Source: Nocardioides mangrovi
GTDB taxonomy: Bacteria; Actinomycetota; Actinomycetes; Propionibacteriales; Nocardioidaceae
Direction of reading: 5' to 3'
Length of the DNA: 64,000 nt
Assembly (NCBI RefSeq): GCF_020073815.1
Contig: NZ_JAIQZJ010000001.1
Coordinates: 806,001 to 870,000, forward strand
Position numbers and translations under genes: made by a program. The notes beneath the pieces are model-generated. The model saw nothing but the letters and a program-made list of their open reading frames with translations. It had not been told where the DNA came from and searched no databases. Below, piece after piece: positions 15,852 through 22,987 of the stretch. How positions within the stretch are numbered: the stretch's first letter is position 1; the number at the start of each line of letters is the position of its first letter.

Positions 15852-18006
15852 ATCGGGTCACGCCCAACGCCGCCGCCAACGGGGTCGCGAGCCAGCGCGC
15901 GTAGTCCGGGGTGACGTGCTCGGAGTCGCGCAGGGTGATGTACTTCCCCACCACCGACGGGCACAGGTCCTGGGCGCAGAACCACGGCCCTGCATCGACG
16001 ACGCCCGCCCCCGCGGCGCGCGCCGCCCGGAAGGACGCCTCGGCCTCGCGGTGCGCGTAGGGCCCGGGCGGGAAGGCGCAGTCGCCGAGGTCGGGGTGCC
16101 CCTGGCTCAAGCAGACGCCGGTCTCCCGGGGCAGCTTCGGGGTGTTGCCGACGACGAACACCCGGCCGGTGTCCGCCTCGAGGTCGTCGAACAGCTCCTC
16201 CCACCCCTGCTGGAGGACGGCGAGGTAGTGGTCGAAGTCCGAGCGGTTGCCGACCACGGCCCCGCTGCCGGCGTCCGCCGTCGGGTCCTCGTACCAGTTG
16301 GCCGAGGTGGAGACGACGACCAGGTCGGGATGGATCGAGGCGATGGTCTGCTTCGCCCAGGCCTTGAAGTCCTCGCACGGGTCCCACCGGCGGCCCGTGG
16401 CCCGGTCGATCTGGACCAGGTCGGTGGCCGAGCACCCGCTGTAGACCAGCACGTAGACCTTGAAGCCGTACTTCTTCCCGATCTCGTCGATGCCCGGCGA
16501 GAGCGCGCGGGCGTGGGAGTCGCCGAGCACCACGATGCTGCGGTCGGCGTCCGGGTCGCCGATCGGGCAGAGCTCGCGGGTGCCGGTGCGGTAGTCGCAG
16601 GCGCCGAGCGACGCGGTCTGCGCGCGGAGGTCGAACAGCCCGGGCGTGAGGTCGCCGGGGACCGCCCGGCCCTGCTTCGCCGCGAGAACGGATGCACGGA
16701 CGAGGGCGACGTACGGGTCCGGGCCGAGCTTCTCGGTCCCGCCGTACTCCGCGGTGCTGATCGGCGGCTCGTGGGAGAACTCCCCCAGCTGGTAGCGGAC
16801 GTACTGGGTCGAGCCGACGACCGTCACGAGCACCATCGCGATCGCGACCGGGTAGATGAGCAGGGCCCGACCGCGCCGCTTCCAGGTGCCGTGGCGGAAG
16901 GGCGTCTCGATCCACCGGTAGCTCGCCCAGCTGAGGACGAAGACGAAGACGAGCGTCCCGCCGCGGACGGCCGGACGGTCGAAGCTCTCGACGCCGAGGT
17001 GGCTGCGCAGCAGCACGATGATCGGCCAGTGCCACAGGTAGAGCGAGTAGGACCAGTCGCCCACCGCGACCGCCGGTCGCAGCGACAGGACGCGGCCGAC
17101 GACGGTCGTGCCGCCTCCGCCGCCGGCGGCGATCAGCGCGACCGTCCCGAGCACCGGGACGAGCGCCCAGCCGCTGGGGAAGGAGGTCGTGGCCGAGAAG
17201 AAGAGGGCCGCGACCGCGATCGCCCCGATCCCGGCCAGCGCGAGGACCTGGCGCGCCGCGGCGGGCAGCGCCTCACGCCGGATCAGCAGCGCGAGGGCCG
17301 CCCCGGCGCCGAGCTCCCAGGCGCGGGTCAGCGTGGAGAAGTACGCCGTGACGGGCGAGTCGTAGGTCGCCCACACCGACCACGCGAGCGAGAGCACGCA
17401 GAGCGCCACGGTGAGCACGCCCGCGTCGCGGCGGAAGGTCCGCGCCGAGCCGCGGCGGCGCCAGCGCACCAGCAGCAGGACGCCGAGCAGGAGCGCCGGC
17501 CAGACGAGGTAGAACTGCTCCTCGACCGAGAGCGACCAGTAGTGACGCAGCGGCGAGGGCGGCTGGCCGATCGCGAAGTAGTCGGTGCCGACGTCGGCCA
17601 TCCGGATGTTCGCACCGAAGAAGGTCACCCACACCGCGTCGGTGAGGATCGTGCGCACCCGCAGCAGCGGCAGCGTGACCAGCGAGACGGCGACCGTGGC
17701 CAGGGTGACCACGGTGGCCGCCGGCACGATCCGGCGGGCCCGGCGGGCGTAGAAGTCGGCGAGCGAGATGCGGCCACGGCGTACGACGTCGCCGAGCAGC
17801 AGCGAGGTGATCAGGTAGCCGGAGACGACGAAGAAGACGTCGACGCCGACGAAGCCACCGGTCAGCGTGCCCGGCGCGAGGTGGTTGGCGATCACCAGGA
17901 GCACCGCCAGCGCCCGGATGCCCTGGATGTCGGGCCGGAAGGTCAGTCCGTGACCGGGTGCGTCGCTGGGGGGTGTGCCGGTGTCGGTCGCCGCCTCACT
18001 CGACAT
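15850..18006 (-). CDS. Acyltransferase 3 with C-terminal SGNH domain (OafA/YrhL type)
   Basis: 718 residues from the ATG at 18006. Residues about 25-375 hold ten or so membrane helices of the acyltransferase-3 family, with FRPDIQGIRALAVLLVIANH at the start and the usual histidine, and RRARRIVPAA in a loop. The C-terminal part from about 430 is an extracytoplasmic SGNH hydrolase-like domain: VVLGDSHARAL (serine near 494), an asparagine in STSANW, and D-S-E-H near 694-697. Such fusions O-acetylate surface polysaccharides or peptidoglycan using an acyl donor passed through the membrane. The start overlaps the upstream EEP gene by 11 nt, implying coupled translation. A GTG at 18018 is the alternative start. 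Confidence 0.9.
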   Translation of the reverse strand: MSSEAATDTGTPPSDAPGHGLTFRPDIQGIRALAVLLVIANHLAPGTLTGGFVGVDVFFVVSGYLITSLLLGDVVRRGRISLADFYARRARRIVPAATVVTLATVAVSLVTLPLLRVRTILTDAVWVTFFGANIRMADVGTDYFAIGQPPSPLRHYWSLSVEEQFYLVWPALLLGVLLLVRWRRRGSARTFRRDAGVLTVALCVLSLAWSVWATYDSPVTAYFSTLTRAWELGAGAALALLIRREALPAAARQVLALAGIGAIAVAALFFSATTSFPSGWALVPVLGTVALIAAGGGGGTTVVGRVLSLRPAVAVGDWSYSLYLWHWPIIVLLRSHLGVESFDRPAVRGGTLVFVFVLSWASYRWIETPFRHGTWKRRGRALLIYPVAIAMVLVTVVGSTQYVRYQLGEFSHEPPISTAEYGGTEKLGPDPYVALVRASVLAAKQGRAVPGDLTPGLFDLRAQTASLGACDYRTGTRELCPIGDPDADRSIVVLGDSHARALSPGIDEIGKKYGFKVYVLVYSGCSATDLVQIDRATGRRWDPCEDFKAWAKQTIASIHPDLVVVSTSANWYEDPTADAGSGAVVGNRSDFDHYLAVLQQGWEELFDDLEADTGRVFVVGNTPKLPRETGVCLSQGHPDLGDCAFPPGPYAHREAEASFRAARAAGAGVVDAGPWFCAQDLCPSVVGKYITLRDSEHVTPDYARWLATPLAAALGVTR

Positions 18007-19084
18007 GCGCGGTGGCACTGATGAAGTAGTGGTCGCTGATCCGGTTGGTGACCGGGCTGGTGTCGCGCCAGTAGCCGCTCCAGGAGATCTCCGAGGAGCC
18101 GACGACCCAGTCGACCGGGATCGGGCTCCGCGGCGGGACGCAGCCGGACGCGTAGCTGCCGCCGTTGGGCGCCGTCAGCGACGCCTGCGGGACCACGTTG
18201 CAGTAGAAGAGCTCGCGGTCGTTCATGTCGCCGGTCACGAAGACGGGCAGACCGCTCTCGGCACGGAGGTTGTTGACCACCGCGACCAGCGACGCGCGGC
18301 CGCGCTGGCGCTCGGCGGTGTACCGGCCGGCGCCGGCGGAGGGGTGGGTGTTGACGACGTAGAACTCGCGCCCGGTCGCGTTGTCCTCGAGCCGGAGGAT
18401 CGGCTGCGGGTGCGGGTGGCTCATGAACGTGATCGTGAAGGAGCTGCCGCTGACGAAGGTGAAGCGGCTGGCGTCGTAGAGGATCGAGTTGTCGGTCTCC
18501 GTCGAGCCCCACGCGGTCCCCGGCCAGGCCGTCAGCCCGGTGCGCGAGGTGAGCGCGGCGAGCTGGTCGGGCTGGGTCTCCTGGGTGCCGACGATGTCGA
18601 CGCCGTGGCGGATCATCAGGTTGGCCGCGCCGACCGAGCGGGTCGCGGCCGCCGGGTAGCGGCTGCGCTCGCCACCCGGGCCCGTGTGCTGGCTGCCGAG
18701 CACGTTGAAGGTACCGATCGTCAGGTCGAACGGCGCGGTCGGCTCCTCCTCCGCCTTGCGCGCGGTCCGCTGCGCGGCCTTACGGACCAGCTCGACCTGG
18801 GGCTTCTTCACCAGCGTGCGCGCCTGGACCACCGGCTGGGGGTCACTGGCCGGGGCGATGCTGGCGGCGGCGCGCGAGGCGCCGGCGGCCGGGGTCTTCG
18901 TCCTCGCCCCACCCAGGTCGGCGGCCGCGACCCGGGCCCCGTCGGTGGTGGTCTCGTCGCCCGACCCGGAGAGTCGGATCGCCGCGAAGACCGCGGTGCC
19001 GAGGCTCGCCACGATGAGGATCGTCAGCAGCGTCGTGAGCCGTCGCCCGGCCGGTTGAGGTGCTCGGTGGGCATGGCGCGACAC
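17996..19084 (-). CDS. Membrane-anchored EEP phosphoesterase
   Basis: 362 residues. One hydrophobic segment at about 15-36 anchors or exports the protein; then comes a long alanine-rich linker to about residue 115. The EEP domain carries LTIGTFNVLGSQ, the glutamate in VGTQETQPD, VVNTHPSAG, VTGDMNDRE, VDWVVGS and RISDHYFISA. It is most like the secreted EEP domain at 14374, but lacks the PLD-like extension. The 3' end overlaps the acyltransferase start by 11 nt, so the pair is translated together and is likely to act on the same envelope polymer. A TAGCCT hexamer 6 nt before the GTG suggests a leaderless message, back to back with the glycosyltransferase promoter at 19116. Confidence 0.83.
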   Translation of the reverse strand: MSRHAHRAPQPAGRRLTTLLTILIVASLGTAVFAAIRLSGSGDETTTDGARVAAADLGGARTKTPAAGASRAAASIAPASDPQPVVQARTLVKKPQVELVRKAAQRTARKAEEEPTAPFDLTIGTFNVLGSQHTGPGGERSRYPAAATRSVGAANLMIRHGVDIVGTQETQPDQLAALTSRTGLTAWPGTAWGSTETDNSILYDASRFTFVSGSSFTITFMSHPHPQPILRLEDNATGREFYVVNTHPSAGAGRYTAERQRGRASLVAVVNNLRAESGLPVFVTGDMNDRELFYCNVVPQASLTAPNGGSYASGCVPPRSPIPVDWVVGSSEISWSGYWRDTSPVTNRISDHYFISATAHVE

Positions 19085-19090
19085 CGAGGA

Positions 19091-19096
19091 AGGCTA
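19091..19096 (-). promoter_or_regulatory. Leaderless -10 element of the 17996-19084 EEP gene
   Basis: TAGCCT on the minus strand, 6 nt before the GTG at 19084. It forms one half of a divergent promoter pair only 44 bp wide between start codons. Confidence 0.5.
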
Positions 19097-19115
19097 ACAC
19101 CCGCTCACCGGTTGC

Positions 19116-19121
19116 TAGCCT
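19116..19121 (+). promoter_or_regulatory. Leaderless -10 element of the 19129 glycosyltransferase
   Basis: TAGCCT, 7 nt before the ATG at 19129. The same hexamer in opposite orientation at 19091-19096 serves the divergent EEP gene. Confidence 0.55.
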
Positions 19122-19128
19122 TCCGCAC

Positions 19129-20175
19129 ATGCTCTTCACGGCCTCGACGGTCAAGGATTCCCTCGAGAACGTGGAGTTCTTCGTGGCCGCCAACCTCGCC
19201 TCCGGGGTGGACCACATGGTGGTCTTCCTCGACGCTCCCGAGGCGCGGGGCCAGGGCGAGGTCGCGGCGGCGCTGGACGCTCACCCGCACGTCACGTGCG
19301 TGCCGACGCGGCGCGCCGACTGGTGGGCCGGCGACCGGCCGCAGAGCCTCAACATGCGCCAGCGGATCAACGCCAACTGGACCCGGTCGGTGCTCGAGCC
19401 CTTCGACTGGGCCGAGTGGCTCTTCCACGTCGACGGCGACGAGGTCGCGTGCCTGGACCGCGACGCGCTGGACGCGGTCCCGGCGGGCGTCGACTCCGTC
19501 TGGCTGCCGCCCTGGGAGGCCGTCAGCGAGTGGGACCGGTCGGGTCGTCCGACCCGCTTCAAGCGACTGCTCGAGGACGGAGACCTCAACCTCCTGCACG
19601 TCCTGGGCGCCGTCGACGAGCCGTCCAACCAGAGCTACTTCCACGGCCACGTCATGGGCAAGTCCGGCGTCCGGCCGGGCTCCGGGCTCGGCCTGACCCT
19701 CCACGTGCCCGTCACCGCCGACGGCGAGCGACCCGAGCGCCACGAGGACCCGCGGCTGTGCGTGCTCCACTACGACGCACCGTCCGGTGAGGAGTTCGTG
19801 CGCAAGTGGACGGCGCTCGCCAAGGCCGGCCCGACCCGCTACCGCACCTCGCGGCAGCCGTCGGCGCGAGCCCTCAAGCGGCTCGTCTCGAGCGACCTGC
19901 CGCCCGAGACACGGGACAAGTACCTGCGCCGGATCTACGACCTCACCACCCGCGACGACGTCGAGCTCCTCGGCGACCTCCGGCTGCTCGCCGACCGCGA
20001 CCCGCTCGCCGCCGGCGGCACCCCCGCGGACTTCCCCGCCGGCGCCCGCGAGGCCCTCGCCGAGCGGGTGACGGCGCTGTCCGCCGGCCCGAAGGCGGGC
20101 TACTTCGTCGAGGACCCGCGACCGGGGAACGACCGCCAGTCCCGCTGGCGCAAGCGCCTCAGCCCGCGGGACTGA
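19129..20175 (+). CDS. Glycosyltransferase family 2-like protein
   Basis: 348 residues from the ATG at 19129, chosen over an upstream in-frame start at 19060 because the leaderless -10 lies at 19116. The GT-A core is visible: FTASTVKDSLENVEFFVAAN, VDHMVVFLDAP and the metal site FHVDGDEVAC. It resembles the 7461-8384 enzyme and GT92-like proteins. The end is basic (RQSRWRKRLSPRD), like the tails of the sulfotransferases. Its last 76 bp overlap the convergent sulfotransferase gene (20100-20175), an unusually long coding overlap here. The sugar and acceptor are unknown; context suggests it builds the same glycan that the sulfotransferases modify. Confidence 0.8.
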   Translation: MLFTASTVKDSLENVEFFVAANLASGVDHMVVFLDAPEARGQGEVAAALDAHPHVTCVPTRRADWWAGDRPQSLNMRQRINANWTRSVLEPFDWAEWLFHVDGDEVACLDRDALDAVPAGVDSVWLPPWEAVSEWDRSGRPTRFKRLLEDGDLNLLHVLGAVDEPSNQSYFHGHVMGKSGVRPGSGLGLTLHVPVTADGERPERHEDPRLCVLHYDAPSGEEFVRKWTALAKAGPTRYRTSRQPSARALKRLVSSDLPPETRDKYLRRIYDLTTRDDVELLGDLRLLADRDPLAAGGTPADFPAGAREALAERVTALSAGPKAGYFVEDPRPGNDRQSRWRKRLSPRD

Positions 20176-21209
20176 CCCGGCTCCTCCTGCTGCCGCGCCT
20201 CGCGCAGCGCCCGGACGTCGCCGAGCATCGTGGCCGCGAGGTCGACGGCGACGTCCGCGACCTCGGCGTCGGTCACCGACGTGGTGCTCCGCCGCGGCTC
20301 CAGCTCGGCCGGCACCCGCAGGTGCTCCAGCTCGCCGACCACGTCGTACGGCGCACCCCGGAGGTGCTCGATCGCGGCCTCACCCCGTCGACGACAGTCC
20401 TCGACCTGGTCCGGCTCGGGCCAGAACGACTCGCCCCGCCGCGGCACCAGGCGCTCGTCGGCCAGGAAGGTCCGGAGGTAGACGCCCTTGTCGAAGGCCT
20501 TCGTGAAGCCCTCGAGCCGGCCGTTGATGCGCCGCAGCGTCTCGGCCTCGGCGACCCCCATCGAGGTGTTGGGGAACGAGCCGGCCAGGTCGATCCCGTC
20601 CGGGTCGACGCCGAGGATGCCGGCGAAGCGCAGCCAGACGTCCTCGCGGGGCGCCCCGGGCGTCAGCACCAGGACGTGCACGCGCTCGGGCGGCACCGCC
20701 GCGGCCCAGCGCTCGAGGACCAGCCGCAGGTCGAGGGTCCGCCAGTTCCAGATGTCGGTCGGCCGGACCGAGACGTCGCGGCCGTAGTCGGCCATCGGCG
20801 TGGTCGAGCCGTTCTTCAGGCTCTCCTGCCAGCTCGCGGTGAAAAGACCCAGCGGCTCCCGCGCGGTGACCACCAGGTGCACCTCGGCCGGAGCCAGGGC
20901 CGCCACCATCGCGACGGCCTGTTCCGTGGCGGCGGCGGCGAAGAACTCGTGGCTGATCAGCCCGGTGCCCGCAGAGCGGTCCAGCTCGGCGCGGATCCGG
21001 TCCCAGGCGGTCCGGTGCTGCTCGGGCGCCCGGGTGTGGCTGCGCTGCTCCCGCACCGTGCGCGACGCCCACAGGTGGTCGCGCCGCTCCTCCCCCGGGA
21101 CGACGAGGCCGCGCTCGCGCAGCGCGTCCCGGTTGGACCAGATGATCGTCTGCAGGTAGGTCGTCGCGGTCTTGGGCAGGCCGATGTGGACGAAGACCCG
21201 CTCGGTCAT
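20100..21209 (-). CDS. Sulfotransferase-fold protein, paralogue E
   Basis: 369 residues from the ATG at 21209. FVHIGLPKTATTYLQ is the phosphosulfate-binding loop, here with K-T-A-T-T instead of K-T-G-T-T. LVVTAREPLGLFTASWQE, LKNGSTTPMADYG, PERVHVLVL and FPNTSMGVAEAETLRRIN align with the other paralogues, although N-T-S-M-G replaces N-E-S-L-G. It is last in a probable operon: PLD-like gene, LicD-methyltransferase, small coiled-coil protein, then this gene, with gaps of 3, 1 and 10 bp. The last 76 bp overlap the convergent glycosyltransferase gene. The longer open frame upstream runs through the coiled-coil gene and is not used. Confidence 0.77.
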   Translation of the reverse strand: MTERVFVHIGLPKTATTYLQTIIWSNRDALRERGLVVPGEERRDHLWASRTVREQRSHTRAPEQHRTAWDRIRAELDRSAGTGLISHEFFAAAATEQAVAMVAALAPAEVHLVVTAREPLGLFTASWQESLKNGSTTPMADYGRDVSVRPTDIWNWRTLDLRLVLERWAAAVPPERVHVLVLTPGAPREDVWLRFAGILGVDPDGIDLAGSFPNTSMGVAEAETLRRINGRLEGFTKAFDKGVYLRTFLADERLVPRRGESFWPEPDQVEDCRRRGEAAIEHLRGAPYDVVGELEHLRVPAELEPRRSTTSVTDAEVADVAVDLAATMLGDVRALREARQQEEPGQSRGLRRLRQRDWRSFPGRGSSTK

Positions 21210-21219
21210 CGGGCCACCA

Positions 21220-21438
21220 TCAGAGCGACTCCCGGAACCGTTCGATCGCCTCCTGGACGCGTGCCTCGTCGCGCGTGGCCACGGGGACCAGCAGCTCCTG
21301 GACGACGTCGACGATCTCGGCCAGCCGCAGGTTGTGCTGGCGCATCTCGGTGAGGTCGGCCTCGAGGTCGGCCACCCGCTCCTCGAGCCTGCGGATCGCA
21401 GCCCGGGTCCCACCCGGTCGCAGCGAGCTCAGCTCCAC
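21220..21438 (-). CDS. Small coiled-coil protein, possibly DUF6752
   Basis: 72 residues from a GTG at 21438, preceded by GGAGAG. The centre (IRRLEERVADLEADLTEMR and on to about residue 45) is a clear leucine-heptad coiled coil, and the rest is a short helix ending ERFRESL. No catalytic residues are apparent. The gene is wedged between the LicD-methyltransferase stop (one base away, TGACGTG) and sulfotransferase E (10 bp), so its dose is tied to theirs. I believe it belongs to the actinobacterial DUF6752 group, but that is from memory. A scaffold or docking role is suggested by the similar coiled coil at the end of sulfotransferase paralogue C. Confidence 0.65.
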   Translation of the reverse strand: MELSSLRPGGTRAAIRRLEERVADLEADLTEMRQHNLRLAEIVDVVQELLVPVATRDEARVQEAIERFRESL

Positions 21439-21439
21439 G

Positions 21440-22984
21440 TCACCACTCTCCCAGCACTCGCACGGCCCGACGGCCGTTCCGGTCAAACTCAACCACGTCG
21501 ATGCCCGTGGCGCCCGCCCGGCGCAGGGCGGCCCGGAACGCCGCGACGTCCGGGGTGCCGACCAGCCACGCGGGCGGGTTCTTCGTGGTCGGCAGGTAGA
21601 ACTCGGCGAGCAGCTGGCCGCCGTCGCGCAGCGCCATCGAGCACAGCCGGGCCAGCGAGTCGCGCCCGAAGCCGGAGGTCGCGTCGACGACGTGCCGCGC
21701 GAGGATCACCTTCGGGCCCGGCCGGCGCGCGAGCCAGGCCCCCTCGGCGAGCACCGAGCGCCACTCGGTCAGGTTCAGGTAGCGGGCCTCGAGGTCGAGG
21801 CCCTCCTCCTCCGCGGCGGCCTGGGCCATGCCGAGCGCGCGCGGCACGTAGTCGTACGCCGTCACGCGCAGCCCGCGGCGGGCCAGCCAGAGGCTGTCGG
21901 ACCCGCGCCACGCCCCGACCTCCACGACCTCGGCCCCGATCGCCTGCGCGACCTTGCGCGCCTTGCGGGCCAGCCGCGACGGCTCGGGCGGCACCGGCTT
22001 GCGGAGCGTGACGGCCGAGCGGCGGTCCCACAGCCGGGACCCCGGCTTGGTGCCGCGGAACCAGTCGTCGAAGGCCCGGATGGTGCGCTCCGGGGTGGTG
22101 AACTTGAACGCCGGGTCCGGCACCTTCCAGCTGGGGCCGTACATCGCCTCGAGGAACTTCTCCGGCCGCGCCGGCACGGGCATCGGCCGCCCCTCCAGCT
22201 CGGCGGTCCCGAGCGGGAAGACCCAGGCCGGGTCGAAGTCCACGCCGACCTCGCCCATCAGGTAGAGCCGGCCCTGGTCGAGGAACCCGCCGAACACGTC
22301 GAGCCCGCGGGTCACCTCGGCCTCGGTGACCGAGATCTTGAAGGCGCCGCCGCTGTAGCGGGAGATCTCCCACCCGTCGGCGGCGAGCCGCCGCTGGATC
22401 TCGAAGGACTCGCGGACCACGTCCACGGGGTCGCTGTGCCGGCTGACGTAGCCGAGGTCGGCGTCGGAGTCGTGGCCGAGCACGGCACCCTCCCGCACCG
22501 CGCCGAGCAGCGTCCCGTAGGCGAGGAACGGCTCGACGCCGGTCGCTCGTACGGCGGCGAGCACGGCCTCGGTCGCGTCGAGCAGGGCCGCGATGTCGTC
22601 GTCGGACCGGCCGGCGAAGGTCGGCACGAGACGCCCCGACTTGTCGATGCCGAGGTCGACGCCCATCCGGTTCTGCACCAGGATCTCGCCCTCGCCCGAC
22701 CCGAGCGCGACGTCGCGGTCGAAGCACACCTCCCCGGTCGCGGAGTCACGCAGGCTGATCCGCGCGCGACCGTCCAGGTGCCGCTGCAGGGACGCCGGCC
22801 ACGCGACCCGCCGCACGGGCGCGATCCCCTGGAGGGGCCGCGGCGCGCGGGCCTCGGTGTCGCGTCGGCTCCAGAACGTCCAGACCCGGCGGTCGTCGAC
22901 GCAGACGTCGACCGAGCGGTCCGCGGTGGTCGCGAAGGCGATGCCGCGGTCGTCGACCCGCCGGACCCAGAGGAACCGGGGCAC
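21440..22984 (-). CDS. LicD-like nucleotidyltransferase fused to a methyltransferase
   Basis: 514 residues with three parts. Residues 1-115 are strand-rich without a clear family. Residues about 135-310 are LicD-like: FLAYGTLLGAVREG followed by HDSDADLGYV is the nucleotidyltransferase metal site of enzymes that place phosphocholine or similar groups on teichoic acids and glycans. Residues about 340-514 look like a SAM-dependent methyltransferase, with EVVEVGAWRGSDSLWLA as the glycine-rich loop, VTAYDYVP as the acidic strand and GGQLLAEFYLP. The joint suggests transfer and methylation of a phospho-substituent by one protein. It starts 3 bp after the secreted PLD-like gene and is followed by a coiled-coil gene and a sulfotransferase in the same operon. 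Confidence 0.78.
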   Translation of the reverse strand: MPRFLWVRRVDDRGIAFATTADRSVDVCVDDRRVWTFWSRRDTEARAPRPLQGIAPVRRVAWPASLQRHLDGRARISLRDSATGEVCFDRDVALGSGEGEILVQNRMGVDLGIDKSGRLVPTFAGRSDDDIAALLDATEAVLAAVRATGVEPFLAYGTLLGAVREGAVLGHDSDADLGYVSRHSDPVDVVRESFEIQRRLAADGWEISRYSGGAFKISVTEAEVTRGLDVFGGFLDQGRLYLMGEVGVDFDPAWVFPLGTAELEGRPMPVPARPEKFLEAMYGPSWKVPDPAFKFTTPERTIRAFDDWFRGTKPGSRLWDRRSAVTLRKPVPPEPSRLARKARKVAQAIGAEVVEVGAWRGSDSLWLARRGLRVTAYDYVPRALGMAQAAAEEEGLDLEARYLNLTEWRSVLAEGAWLARRPGPKVILARHVVDATSGFGRDSLARLCSMALRDGGQLLAEFYLPTTKNPPAWLVGTPDVAAFRAALRRAGATGIDVVEFDRNGRRAVRVLGEW

Positions 22985-22987
22985 CGG

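Noticed and set aside
15916..18021. Plus-strand open frame of 701 codons opposite the acyltransferase gene
   Set aside because: The opposite strand encodes a complete acyltransferase-SGNH protein; this frame has no recognisable domain.
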